A stretch of DNA of 64,000 nucleotides from Morchella semilibera (taxonomy: Eukaryota > Ascomycota > Pezizomycetes > Pezizales > Morchellaceae), in the NCBI GenBank assembly GCA_009192285.1, contig WBVU01000010.1:1114111-1178110 (forward strand), read 5' to 3'. Below the pieces are notes generated by a model. That model did no database searches and was not told the DNA's origin. It saw only the letters and a list, made by a program, of their open reading frames with translations. The translations under genes were made by a program, and so were the position numbers. This document shows, piece by piece, positions 1-11,491 of this stretch. Positions within the stretch are counted from its first letter, which is position 1. Each line of letters opens with the position of its first letter.

Positions 1-164
1 GTATTTAGTATATTGCTTTCCATACTTGGTTTCAGGGTTGCAGAACGAGTAGTCATACCGGTTCCAATAACGTTCCAACCGTCGGCCTCGAAAGCCTTGA
101 CACATTGACGACCGAGCTGGCCAGTGGCTCCGGTGATAAGGACGGTTTTCTCAGTAGAAGTCAT
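1..164 (-). CDS. MAT2B/RmlD-like NAD(P)-binding protein, 5' end only
   Basis: Partial gene running off the window. The minus strand opens with an ATG at 164 and a Rossmann nucleotide-binding start (TVLITGATGQLGRQ, residues 7-20) followed by EADGWNVIGTG. That glycine-rich GATGxLGR pattern and the following W-x-V-x-G-x-G resemble the N terminus of the methionine adenosyltransferase regulatory subunit beta / dTDP-4-dehydrorhamnose reductase family. Exon 1 probably ends at 59: a GTATGA donor follows, and a TACTAAA branch-site match lies within the last ten bases of the window, so the acceptor must lie just outside. NmrA-like or other short-chain reductases are alternatives, since only 35 codons are visible. 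Confidence 0.6.
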   Translation of the reverse strand, partial: MTSTEKTVLITGATGQLGRQCVKAFEADGWNVIGTGMTTRSATLKPSMESNILN

Positions 165-653
165 TTTTTCAGTTTTTGTTTCTGATGATGAAGATGGAGC
201 AGGTTTGTTTCGTTTGAGGGGAAAAGTAGGTACTCTACATGTATTAATAGTACTCAGGTAGGTATGGTTTCGGATCGGATAAACTCTTCGGGGCTGGGGT
301 GACGGGAGCCAAGGCTCTTCTGGTTACACTTGCGGGATTTTGGCTCATCTGGGATCACTCGGTGGCAGTTGTGGTTAGGGGTATCTTTACCTTTTTTTTT
401 TTTGTTTAATTCATACTCGTATACAGCCTTCCGGCTATGACGGCTGGGGTATCTTTACCTGCATATATACATGTACTTACGAAGCACGAGTTACTGGTGG
501 CTATAGTACTAAAATATGTCGTCAAGAATAACAGATAAATTATGCAGAGCTGTTTTTGATAACTACATGTATACAAGCATGTTCATATTTCTGACAAGTG
601 ACATATGTACATAGATATTTGTAGGTATAGGTATAAGTACAGCTTATATGTAT
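165..653. other. intergenic, AT-rich
   Basis: This region lies between the start of the reductase gene and the 3' end of the TilS gene. It holds a T-run near 392-402 and three copies of TACATGTA (about 236, 468 and 563). No coding potential was seen. Confidence 0.5.
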
Positions 654-2189
654 TCAATCCTTGAACCGGATTTCATACTTCGCATTCTGGAACTTCAATC
701 CCAGAGATGGCAGGGCAGCTATAACCTCGTCACCCTCGCCATAAATATCCTCATGCACATCCACTTTCCAGAATATAGCCGGTACAGTGAATCTCAAGGG
801 TCCCTTTATCTCGGAACCGAGGGCCTCTCCAACCCTTTGATGCATCCTTACGGAGATACTTTTTGCTTTACTCCTCAATGCCTTCATATCCGAGTCCTTG
901 AGGATACGGATGATGCTGCGGTGTCTCGGCGGCGTCTCTACTCTTATCCACCATCGGCCATCCCACAAAACCCACTCACTCATCCCCGCCCCTAGTACAT
1001 ACTCCTCCTGTTCCTTGTCCTGGTGCGAAAATGGTTCCCGCCTCAACTTCCAACTTTGGTCCCCGTAATAAGTCCATGTCAAACCCGCAGAAGTGAACGT
1101 ATTTATACTCTGTCTGTTCTGTGCGCCTAGTACCATCTTAAACGCATTTGTCATGTGCCTTGTCTCTACTCTGGCTGCTGGCGTCACCTTTTCTGTAATC
1201 ATGATCAACAATCTCTGAAGCACTGCAGGACTGATGTCCTTGAAAAGCTCCAGTCGGTTCTTTGGGAACTTGAATTCGAGCGCGCCAATTCTTTCTTTAA
1301 CGGTGATCTCACAGTGCTTTTCGATGAGGCTCTGCGCCTCCTCTCTTACGGAGCGATTACGATCTTCAGCGCGGGTTGCGAGAGAGACTAGGGATTCGCG
1401 CTGGAGGGCACGGGGGAGACGTGAGGGTTTCGTGAGAAGATGGCGCACAGTATTACGGCGGGTGTAGGTGGGGTCATGGTTTGTTTTGTCTTCAAACCAT
1501 TTAACTCCATTTTCGTCGCATGTTGCTTGTAGACGGTCCTGTACGCATGTAAATTATGGTAATTATTATAAGCCGTATAGACTTTAGACTTATGTAAGAA
1601 CTAAAAGGGCGTCAACGGATGACCATACCTTTCCTACAGTTAAGAAGGGCCTTCCCACAGCTATTTTATTCGCACTATAGATATCTCGAGACTCTGGAAT
1701 CCTCGAAAGATACTTCATGCCCCCCAGCCCATCCAACCTACTCCCGGAGATCAACCTCAGCATGACCGTTTCAGCCTGGTCATCTCCATGGTGCGCCAAC
1801 AAAATGTTATCCACTTCGTTCTTAATGCACGCCTTGGCCAGTGCTTTAAATCGGGCAGTCCGGGCTCTTGTCTCAAACCCCGCCTTGTCTATGTCATCCT
1901 CGCCCCAGGATAGCGGTATCACATGAGGGAGAAACCCGTATGACTCCAGGATGTCTGCGACGGAGGAGGCTTCATGCGAACTATCGGGCCGTGCGCCGTG
2001 ATCAATGATGAAGGCATGGACCTTGCAAATTTGCTTTTGTTTTAGGAGCTGATGAGTGAGATGTGACAGTGCCATTGAGTCGACTCCGCCGCTCACGGCG
2101 AGGCCTAGATGTTTGGGCACATTGGGCCAGAGGTTCTGCAAGAGGGATTTGTACTCGGGAAGCGATATTGGGAGAGCGCGGGGGGGCAT
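654..2189 (-). CDS. tilS: tRNA(Ile)-lysidine synthase-like protein (TilS/MesJ family)
   Basis: Two exons, 2189-1629 and 1538-654, joined in phase 0 across a 90-nt GT-AG intron, give 481 aa. The N-terminal PP-loop ATPase motif SGGVDS is at residues 33-38, with the IDHGARPDS and HHGDDQAET motifs typical of the MesJ/TilS N-terminal domain further on. Just after the intron comes the family's D-x-T-N-x-D-x-x-x-x-R-R-N-T-V-R element (about residues 198-215), which confirms the join. TilS uses ATP and lysine to convert C34 of tRNA-Ile(CAU) to lysidine. In fungi such proteins are presumed to act on the mitochondrial tRNA, which I infer rather than see. The start is the first ATG before the PP-loop. 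It is divergent from PET8. Confidence 0.9.
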
Positions 2190-2377
2190 GATTGGGAGGT
2201 TCTAGAAGTGGTGAAATAATCTCTTGAGGCCAATGATGAGATGAGCAACTGCCGCCAAGGTCTCAGAGCCTCGCCGCTGTAGCCTGTAATTTATCGGTAT
2301 CTACATACATGTATTTATCATATCTTTAGAATAATATATCTCCCTCACCTCCCTCAGTTCCACCCCCTCAAACCACA
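2190..2377. promoter_or_regulatory. bidirectional promoter region, TilS/PET8
   Basis: Only 188 bp separate the two divergent start codons, so both mitochondrial-function genes probably share this control region. It holds one TACATGTA palindrome near 2308 and a CT-rich leader just before the PET8 ATG. Confidence 0.5.
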
Positions 2378-3317
2378 ATGGACTCCTCAAAGTCCACCCC
2401 CTCAACCTCCCCCTTCGTCCGCTCCCTCCTCGTAAGTCCCCACCCCACTTCCGCGCACCACTCCACTCACAACTTAGGCCGGAGGTCTCGCCGGCACCGC
2501 AGTAGACCTCTCCCTTTTCCCGCTCGACACCCTCAAAACACGGCTTCAATCCGCCGGCGGCTTCTTCGCAAATGGCGGCTGGCATGGCGTCTACAAAGGT
2601 GTCGGTAGCGTTATTGCCGGGTCTGCTCCCGGTGCAGCACTCTTCTTCGTCACTTACGAGGGCGTGAAGTCGTACCTGTCGCCGGACGGCCAACCAGGGA
2701 CCTCAGCCCATCATATGATCGCGGCATCGCTAGGCGAGGTTGCCGCGTGTTCTGTGAGGGTGCCGACGGAGGTCATAAAGCAGCGCGCTCAGGCCTCCCA
2801 GTTCCCAAGCTCGTGGGCGGCACTGAAACATACGTTTACCGCTAATAAGAGCCCTGTGAGAATCTGGGCGGAGCTGTACAGAGGGTGGAGTGTCACAGTT
2901 ATGAGAGAAATTCCTTTTACGGTCATACAGTTCCCGCTGTGGGAGGCCATGAAGGAGTGGAGAGGGAGGCAGAAGGGCAGGAGGTGTAATCCGGGGGAGA
3001 GTGCGGTCTTTGGGAGTGCCAGTGGTGCGGTCGCAGCGGCGCTGACAACACCACTGGATGTGCTAAAGACGAGATTAATGTTAGCAAAACAGGTATGTGT
3101 TGAGAGAGTAGGTGAGCAGTCTACAGAGGTCAAGAGTGCTGATTAGGATGTTGAGTAGAAACAATCCGCTGCCTCGACGTTCAAGGGAATTGTCAAAGAA
3201 GAGGGAGTTTCAGCACTATTTAAAGGGATCGGCCCAAGAGTTCTCTGGATCTCCATTGGAGGAGCTATCTTCCTGGGGGCTTTTGATTCCGCAAAAGCTG
3301 CCCTGGAAAGATTTTAG
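2378..3317 (+). CDS. PET8: mitochondrial S-adenosylmethionine carrier (SLC25A26/Pet8 type)
   Basis: Three exons (2378-2431, 2478-3092, 3159-3317) joined in phase 0 encode 275 aa, close to the usual length for this family. All three mitochondrial-carrier signatures are present in order: PLDTLK (repeat 1), PTEVIK (repeat 2) and PLDVLK (repeat 3). The first repeat begins [20 protein letters not shown], and the SAM-carrier hallmark of F-P-L-D-T-x-K-T-R-L-Q-S-x-x-G-F fits Pet8/Sam5. The protein should sit in the inner mitochondrial membrane with six transmembrane helices and exchange cytosolic SAM for matrix S-adenosylhomocysteine. The third exon supplies helices 5-6 and ends ALERF. Another SLC25 carrier is possible but less likely given the repeat-1 sequence. 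Confidence 0.92.
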
Positions 3318-3712
3318 GGCTATATCGTTTATACCATTTCTAGGGAATATGGAATAAGGTGCGTGAGGCGTAATCACGTTGCAACACATGAGCAATTAGA
3401 GGATGGCCTGGTATTATTTGTAAATAGAAATACTATTATTGAGCATTGGAATAGTATGTGATTGATAGCGTTCTCTACACCTCATAAATATTCAGACTGT
3501 GAGTGATCAATCAAGAAGTAGCTAATTGAATGAATTAAACCTTCAAAATTTGCCTTCCAGTTATTAATTCGTACACAAAAAAACGCCAAAAGGATTCCCG
3601 GCTTGTATCGTAGGCTGGACTCCACTAAAAGAAACACCGGACACCCCCAGGTCCACCCCATCTGACCTGGACATCGGCAGCTGCCATCACCGAGAACTAA
3701 ACTGCGCATCCT
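3318..3712. other. intergenic between convergent PET8 and RPB10
   Basis: About 395 bp of 3'-flanking sequence between two genes pointing toward each other. No coding or repeat signal was seen. Confidence 0.5.
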
Positions 3713-4113
3713 CTATCGGGTGCGGTTACGTTCCTGGGGATTGTAACTATAGAAGCGCCAACCTAATCAGTCCTGTCCGCTCTCCCGGGCCTTGTGTAAA
3801 CATACCGTAAGAGCTTCTCGATTAAGTCGACGTGGGTCATTATCATTCTTCGGCAGCAGTAACGCTTGCAACCGAGCTGATCCATAGCATCACTGTTCGA
3901 GTAATATACTTAGGCCCTATTGTAAAGTCATGAAAGAGTAGATGAGCTTGCTTACCCTTCAGTGACATTCTCCTCCAGGAGCTGGAGGTAACGCTCCCAA
4001 AGATCTGCAACAACCTACTCTAGAGCGTTAGCTACTTTCACATACGAACAAGTAGGCATCGAATAACAAAAGTATACCTTCCCACACGAGAAGCAACGGA
4101 TTGGAATGATCAT
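3713..4113 (-). CDS. RPB10: RNA polymerase I/II/III shared subunit ABC10-beta
   Basis: Four very short exons (4113-4078, 4014-3956, 3892-3806, 3746-3713) join in phase to give 71 aa, the normal length of RPB10. Exon 1 encodes [12 protein letters not shown], the nearly invariant start with the first zinc ligand pair (Cys7, Cys10). Exon 3 gives the second pair in RYCCRRM, followed by the conserved [10 protein letters not shown], and exon 4 ends [10 protein letters not shown]. The protein is a zinc-binding core subunit of all three nuclear RNA polymerases. Introns of 63, 63 and 59 nt all have GT-AG ends. Because no exon exceeds 87 bp, the gene has no long open frame and is easily missed. Its start faces NAN1. 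Confidence 0.95.
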
Positions 4114-4450
4114 CTTTCCTGTAGGTGGTTGTTGTTAATTATTCGCGTAACGGTGAAAGAGTGTTGAAGGGGAAAAGAGATGGATCATCATCTGGATGAA
4201 ATGTCTATCGGTGTGCAAAAACACGCTAACCCTTGTCTGTCCCAAAACCGCCGAACCGCACACGCTGCTTGCTGCGCCAAGATTTCACACCCACGCTCCA
4301 AAAAAAATCCCTCCAGTCAGTGCAGACCAATCTTTTTTCCTCACGCAAAACCTTCCCTCTACATTACAGAATCCCACAACCCCAGTCCCCGCTCTTTAAT
4401 CCCGCCATTACGGTTAGGTTTTTGCGCTCGAACTGCCTCAATCGCAAGTT
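4114..4450. promoter_or_regulatory. bidirectional promoter region, RPB10/NAN1
   Basis: A 337-bp gap between the divergent starts of an RNA polymerase subunit and a ribosome-biogenesis factor. Both are growth-related, so shared control is plausible. I see A-rich and C-rich tracts but no motif I can name. Confidence 0.4.
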
Positions 4451-7400
4451 ATGACTTCCGACAAAAGGAAGACTGTAGCCGCAGGCAGCAGTGGTGAACC
4501 AAGGACTTTGGGATCCGCTTCAACTACTACTACACCAATTAATACTACAATCACGTCCCAGGAGTCAGAGAATAATAATGCAGACAAAGACATGACAGAA
4601 AAAACCTCTATAAAAAAACGCAAAAAACGCCAACGGAAGAGAAAGGGAAGGTCGCAAACTGCGAATGGCGTTGAAACCACCTCCACCACAGAGCAGCCCA
4701 AGGAATTGAAAAAAGAGAAAAAGAAGAGGAGCAAAAATTTGCAAGAAGATGGACGAGAAGACCCTGAAGGAACTAAAAGAGAGCTAGTACAGCGCACCAA
4801 AGATGTTCCCGAGAAGTGGAAGTTGTCGCCTTCGCTGGGAGGAAGGTTCTTGATGCTGGACCCAGTATTTACTAGAGATGAAAAGTACATCGTTCATACC
4901 TACTTTTTTTTTTGCGCACCTTTTAGTTGCGGTATATGTATGCTGATTCTTCTTGACTACTCACTGGTAAAGATTTATCCTCCTCGCACATGCAAAGTCG
5001 TTGAAAATATACTCGACAAAAACATCCCTCCTCGTCCGCAATATCCAGATCCCGTTAATAAAACCGACGGAAAGGATTACTTCATATCTTCTAGACCCCA
5101 TAAATGACAGCAGGGTTTACATTGAAACATCAAGCTCTCAATTATTGTTGTGGAACTGGGTAGATGGAAAGTTGTTCCAGAAGTGGGACCTTGGATTCCC
5201 CTCAGCTGGCCTCATTACCGTCTGCACAGATGAGAAGCCAGACGATGAGACTGTGGGTATTGTCTACGCAACCGATGTCAGCGGAAAGAATGGATTTTTG
5301 TACAGACTTGAGCTACCAAAGGACTCAAAAACTGAGATTAAGAAATCAATAATCTACAAATCACCATTTGGCGCGATTTCCGCCGCCCAGATTCACCTCC
5401 GTGGTACAATAGTCGCAATTACCTCCGAGAGGACCTTGATTATTGGAAACAAGCAGGCAGTAGAAGGTGCTGTGGATGAGAATACTGAGTGGGGAGCGTT
5501 CCGGACATTTCCAATGACCTTTGTAGTATCATGTATGGACTCGTATGTCCCGGCCGACAATAGTAGCAAAGGGAAATCAAAAAATAATAAAAAGGCAAAG
5601 ACTACTACGGTGGATTTGCTTGGGGATGTGGTTGTTGGAGACGATACCGGTGCCATGCACTTATTCCACAATGTTCTACGACTCCGGGAGGACCATAAAT
5701 TCCCAGAACAAGACCAAGTTATCAGGACCCTTCATTGGCATCGGAAGAAGGTCCGATCCGTCAAGTGGGCTTCCAATGGTATCTCATCTTTCTACAAACT
5801 TTTACAGGTCCCAAAATACTGATAATGTGACTTTAGGTAATTATATCATTTCCGGAGGTTCCGAGACTGTGTTGGTCATGTGGCAGATCGAAACCGGACA
5901 CAAGCAGTTCCTCCCTCACTTGGGTTCTATAATTGAACGCCTGGTCGTTTCACCCAAAGCCAATTGCTACGCAATTCTTCTCTCCGACAACTCTATCATG
6001 GTAATCTCAACGGCCGAGCTAAAAGCCAAAACCAACATCGCCGGTATTCAATCCCGCGTGTTCAACCCCACGGAAGCTCTCAAATCCAGAGTTCCCTGCG
6101 TCTTCCTCCCCACTACTGCTAACCGCCTACTCCTCGCCACACCCGCCTCCCAGATCGAAGGCAGCACTTCTGCACCCTATTTACAAACATTCGACACTTA
6201 CTCTGACCGCCACGTCGCACGGCAAGCCCTCACCCGCACCAATGCTACTAACTTTAACACAGGCCCTGACCAAGACTTTATCCTCGAACCCAATGTCACC
6301 CACATGGCCATCACCTCCGACGGGGCCTGGCTCGCAACCATTGACGAATGGAAGCCCCCGCAACGCAAGCCCGACAACGGCAGCAGCGAGTCTCCAATTA
6401 TCGAAGATGAGGGCCATGGGCGTGAAATATATCTGCGCTTCTGGAGGTGGACCGAGAAGAAGAGGATCTGGGAGCTTGTCACACGTGTGGACTCGCCGCA
6501 CCCCTCAGCAAGCGGTTTGGGGGCGGAGGAGGTCTTTGACCTGGTACCTGCGCCAAAGGGGCATGGGTTTGCTACAGTTGGTGCAGACGGGAGCGTCCGC
6601 ATCTGGAAATCCAAAGTGCGGACTCGGGCCGGGGGCATTGAGGCCAGGACCGCAGAGGGAGCACTCACATCCTGGGGCTGCAGGCGGATTATTATGTTCT
6701 CTAAAGGCCGCCGAGAGCTTGAGCTCTCCGCCTCCGCCCTACTCGACCTCGACGTCTCCCCCAAGCAATCCAAAAAGAGCGCCTCCCCTAAGCAATCCAA
6801 AAATAGCGCCTCCCCTGCCTACTGGAGCCACCTCACCTTCTCCGAAGACGGCTCCGTAATCGCCATTGCAACCCCCGCCCCCAGTCTCTCCCCCTCCACA
6901 GAAGAGGATACTACCATCCACCTCGCCGACTCCATCGCGGGCGCCGTCCGCCACTCCATCAGTGGGCTCCAGCTCGGCCGCGTCACCGGCCTCGGCATCC
7001 TCGAGCGCCACCTCATCGTCCTCGGCACCTCCAAGCTCCTTGTCTACAACCTCGTCAACAGCAGCATCCACTACGAAATCCCGCTCGAGACACTCAACGC
7101 CTCCTCCGCCGGTGGCCACCTCGCCATCGACCACCACAATTCCACCTTTGCAATCTCCCTCGCGCCGCGGAAGGCCAGCCAAAGCCATCGTGTGATTGTC
7201 TTCAATACGGACTCTGTCGCGCCCGTGCATGTGCAAGATATTGGTCTCCTGGCAGTGACCGCGCTGAAGTCGTCAGAGGGCGGAAAGGGCTACATGGCGC
7301 TGGATGCGGAGGCACGGATACAGTACATTTCACCTGTTCTGGCGCCCCACGTCTCTGTTGCACAACAGGCTTCAAGGGCAGATTTCAGCCTCGAGGACGA

Positions 7401-7731
7401 CGCGGAGGAGCCGTCGGGACTGTCTGGTGTGTACATGACGAACGGTGATGCTGCACACTCGGACAACGAGGATGAACCGGAGGCGATGGATGCCGACGGC
7501 GGCGAAGACGATGATGGCATAGTAGACCGTGTGGTGCCCCGGGAGGCGCTGGAGAGCATCTTTGATGCGGTACCCTCATATGCCGCGGGATCGGTCGAAG
7601 AGGCGTTTGAGAAGGTGTTGGCACTGTTTGTGAAGAAGCCTTTGGGGCTTGAAGATGATAATGAAGATGACGTTGAGGACGACGGCGAGGACGAGGACGA
7701 GGATGTCGAGATGCAGATGGTCGCTGTTTGA
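4451..7731 (+). CDS. NAN1: U3 snoRNP / t-UTP WD40 protein Nan1 (Utp17, WDR75)
   Basis: Three exons (4451-4884, 4973-5778, 5837-7731) join in frame to 1044 aa. The first 120 residues are a basic, low-complexity tail with a nuclear-localisation-like KKRKKRQRKRKGR run. WD40 propeller sequence follows: FILLAHAKSLKIYST, then RTLHWHRKKVRSVKWASNGNY, ISGGSETVLVMWQIETG, and FATVGADGSVRIWK. The C-terminal 100 residues are strongly acidic (EDDNEDDVEDDGEDEDED), as in other members. Nan1/Utp17 belongs to the UtpA (t-UTP) complex that binds nascent pre-rRNA and links rDNA transcription to 18S processing in the nucleolus. Splice phases close exactly at both introns. PWP2, another SSU-processome protein, lies 17 kb away. 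Confidence 0.9.
6757..6810 (+). repeat. 27-bp tandem duplication inside NAN1
   Basis: Two adjacent 27-bp units differ at only two bases and encode SPKQSKKSA then SPKQSKNSA. The duplication is in frame and sits in a low-complexity linker between propeller blades. Confidence 0.85.
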
Positions 7732-8559
7732 CCAGGATACATGTAGGGATTTCCTTTTGTTTTTTAAAAAAAAAGTTGAGGTTGTATCTTGTATCTATAC
7801 TATGCGCTGTCTGTTCATTTGTCTCTCTCCTTCTCTTTTTCTCTCTCTCTCTTTCTTTCCCTCTTTTTTTGGTCTTTTTTCGATTTCCTTTCCCCCTTTT
7901 TGTAAGATAACTATTTTACTCAAGCTTGGTGGTTGCGATTGTGTAGGGTGCGCAGGGTGGGGATGGGGGACAGGGGCGGGGGCGGGGTGTTAGAATACCT
8001 ATATACTTCTTCTGATGAGAGAGCGATATGGCTTTGTATTGTTATTTCGGGATATTTATTGGGGTTGGTTGGGAGAAGTTAAGTAGTAGATGGATCTGAA
8101 GGTTGTGAATACATGTAGGAAAGCATCATTTCAACAGGTTATTAAATTTTAAATAGTGTGGAGTATGAGGTCACGATGTGCAGAGTATAATATATTATTA
8201 CCCTTAAGTTATTGATTCCGACCTATAACAGGGGGTCAGAATTTGTATGTTAAGTCAATTATCTCCTGGGAGGTCAGCATTTACAATACAAGTCAATGAT
8301 CATTCAAACATGTCTCTTATCACAACAATCTGATTGTCTTGATCCCAGCCACAACGTCATGCACACAACAACCAAACACACAGCACAGCACAGCACAGCA
8401 ATCGATAGCTCCCAAAAGCACCACCAATAACCTAAAAACTAACAATCTCATACATATCTCCAATCCCCCCCCCCTCCCCTTCTCTCTCTCCTCCCCCTCT
8501 CCTCTCGCCCAATCCCAATACGCTACACTCCCCCACCCCCTCCCCCTCCCCTCCCCACG
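7732..8559. other. intergenic, NAN1 3' flank and VPS16 upstream region
   Basis: The first part is T- and CT-rich (about 7750-7905), consistent with a 3' UTR. The last 100 bp before the VPS16 start are a C/CT-rich leader. Two TACATGTA copies occur near 7738 and 8112. Confidence 0.5.
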
Positions 8560-11491
8560 ATGACCACCAACTCAGCTACCGCCGACTGGGAGCAAGTGGA
8601 GACAAATACTACCGCAAGATCCTGCTATACTCGTCGCTCTTCCCAGCCGATTTTTGACCTCTCAGACTACATTGTTGCCGGCGCGCCATATGGCGGTGCC
8701 CTCGGTGAGTTCCCACTCCAATTATGTTTTTATTTAGAGGTAAAGGTGGTGGCTGATGCAGCAGATAGCACTGTACCCGCGACGAGAACAAGCTCCAGAC
8801 GTACCGTGGGCCGGCGCAGGCAAAGGGAGGAATCGAGATCTACAGCTCTTCCGGAAGTCTAATCCGGCGCATACCAGTACGTTATCCCTAGCTATGAATT
8901 ATATAAAAATTGTTTGGAGGCTAATATGCTGCGGGGTGGGCAGTGGGATAAGGGCTCAATACGAGGACTAGGCTGGTCGGAGGATGAAAGCTGCTTGTCA
9001 TCACACAGGATGGGACCGTCCGATGCTACTATGATCTACAGGGCGACTTTGCGGAGTTTACGCTGGGAATGTATGTCTATCTAGTAGATCGTCTATAGTA
9101 GGAAGGATGCTATGCTATGAGGACCGCGCAACTGACGCTGACACTCCCCGCCTGTAGGACGCCGAGACCATCGGCGTCGTCGAGTGCCGTTTCTGGTCTA
9201 CCGGCTTTGTCGCCCTCCTCTCCAACAACCGCCCTTATTTCCGTCTCGCGCTACGACGAGCCCCGCCCACGCCTACTTGCTGATCCCTCACCTCACATTC
9301 CCCCCAACTCCCGCATCCACTCCTGGGAGCTCGTCCCGCCTCCTACACGCTCTCCCGGCACGTCCGAAGTCTTTGTCTCCACAGGGTCGACCATCCTCAT
9401 TGTCCGACGCGACCGAGGTGCAAGACCAGCTCCTGCAGAATGGGCCCTTCGTGCACATTCGCCGTGTCGCCCAACGGTAAGTACGTGGCACTATGCACTG
9501 GTGAGGGCAAGGTCTGGGTGATCAAGGCGGACTTCCAGGACAAGCTGAGCGAGTACGACACAGAGATGGGGGCAGCGCAGCTGCACGTGCGATGGAGTGG
9601 TGCGGGAATGACTCTGTAGTGCTGGCGTGGGCGGATGAGGTGCACATGATTGGGCCGCAGGGGGCGGCGCTGCCGGCACTACTACGACGGGTGGGTACAT
9701 CTGTGCCCGAGGTTGACGGCATAAAGCTGGTCTCTGCGGAGAAGTGCGAGTTCCTGCAGAAGGTCCCCGGTATTTCTTTCACCTCCTGATTTGAGCGCGG
9801 TGGATGAAGGCTAACGGAGGTTGTTGGTAGATGTCACGGAGGAAATTTTCAAGATTGGGAGCGACGGTCGCCGTCATCGATATTGCTTGATGCGGTGGAC
9901 CAGATGAGAGAAAGTCGCCGAAGGCAGATGACAATATTCAGCTAATCCGCTCGCAGCTGCCAGAGGCCGTGACGCCTGTGTAAAGGCTGCCGGCCACGAG
10001 TTCTCGCACCATTGCAGAAGCAGCTGTTGAAGGCCGCGAGCTTCGGGAAGAGCGTGCTGGAGCTGTACAGCTCAGACGAGTTCGTCGAAATGTGCGAAAC
10101 TCTGCGGGTTCTCAACGCCGTGCGCTTCTACGACGTTGGATGCCAATAACCTACGAACAGTACTCCCCCCTCCCCCTCCCCTCCCCGAAGTCCACTAATA
10201 AGTACTCCAGGTACCAACGCCTCACCCCCCGACAAACTCATCACCGCCTAACCTCACGCCGGCAGCACCTCCTCGCCCTCCGTGTCTCCGAATACCTCCG
10301 CCTCCCCACCGACAAAATTCACATCCACTGGGCCTGCCAAAAAGTGCGTCATTCGCACGACGACGAAGACGCCATCTGCCGCACTGTTGTTGCCCAAATT
10401 AACTGGCCTTCGCGGCATCTCCTTCGAGGAGATCGCCCGAACTGCCTACGACGAAGGCCGCAGCCGTCTAGCTACCCAACTCCTCAACCACGAGCCCGCG
10501 CGCCGGCCGCCAAGTTCCTCTCCTCCTGTCCATGTCCGAGGACGAGATCGCGCTCGACAAAGCCATCGAAAGCGGCGATACAGACCTCGTCTTCTACGTG
10601 CTCCTCCTGCTTAAAGCCAAACACCCGCTCGCCGCTTTCTTCCGCCTCATCAACGACCGCCCCGTGGCGGCCTCGCTCATCGAGGCCTCCGCACGCACAG
10701 AGGACCCAGAGCTGCTCAAAGACTTCTACTACGCCGACGACCGGCGAGCGGACGGCGCACTCGTAGTGTTCCGCGATGCTCTGTCGCAGAAGGAGCTAGT
10801 CGAGCGCATCGAGAAGACGAAGCTTGCTGCCAAACTCCTCTCCGACTCGAAAGATCACGGGCTTGAAGCACGCGCGCTGGAGGAGTCAGCACGACTTTTG
10901 CAGATGCAGGAGGTGTTTGAGAAAGATCTCGCCGGGGAGCGGTTTGCGGGGGAGAGCGTCAATGAGACGGTGTTTAAGCTGATCCGGATGGGGTACAACA
11001 GCCGGGCAAACAAGGTCAAGAGCGAGTTAAAGATCCCCGAGAAGCGGTTCTGGTGGTTGAAGCTGCGAGCGCTTGTTGCGAAGCGGGATTGGGGTGAGAT
11101 TGAGGAGTGGGGAAGGACGAAGAAGAGTCCAATTGGGTGGGAGGTTTGTGTTCCCCCCCACCTTCCTTCCTACTTATTTATACTGCTGCTGCTGTTGCTG
11201 CCATTAGTATTGGTTTTCTAATTTATGTTTCATCTTTCCAGCCCTTCTTCAACGAGTGCCTCTCCGCCGGCAACACCCAAAGCAGCGTCCAACTTCATCC
11301 CGAAATGCACAAACCTGCAACCAGCCGACAGGATGGACATGTGGGTACGTTGTGGGCTCGTCGTCAAGGCGGGCGAGGAGGCGTTCCGCGCAAAGGACGT
11401 AAATGCGCTCGAGATGCTGCGCACGAAGGCGACGGGCGCGCATGCGCTTGAGATTGAGAGGCTGCTGAGGCAGCTTAGGCCCGGGAAGTAG
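8560..11491 (+). CDS. VPS16: HOPS/CORVET core subunit Vps16, reading frame broken by single-base indels
   Basis: The encoded pieces spell a Vps16 N-domain ([60 protein letters not shown]) and C-domain ([19 protein letters not shown], then an intact stretch from about 10532 starting [20 protein letters not shown]). It ends [12 protein letters not shown] at 11491. Introns with good ends lie at 10160-10210 and 11144-11241. Within the exons the conserved reading moves between frames many times, with apparent one-base losses near 8577, 8990 and 9599 and one-base gains near 8655, 8777, 9232, 9404, 9460, 10225 and 11275. Vps16 binds Vps33 and tethers membranes before SNARE-mediated fusion at endosome and vacuole. 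Family identity is secure; whether the gene is truly damaged or the consensus is faulty is open. Confidence 0.82.

Noticed and set aside
3482-3709. Minus-strand frame of 75 codons downstream of RPB10
   Set aside because: It lies in the 3' flank of RPB10, has no conserved pattern and no supporting splice sites.
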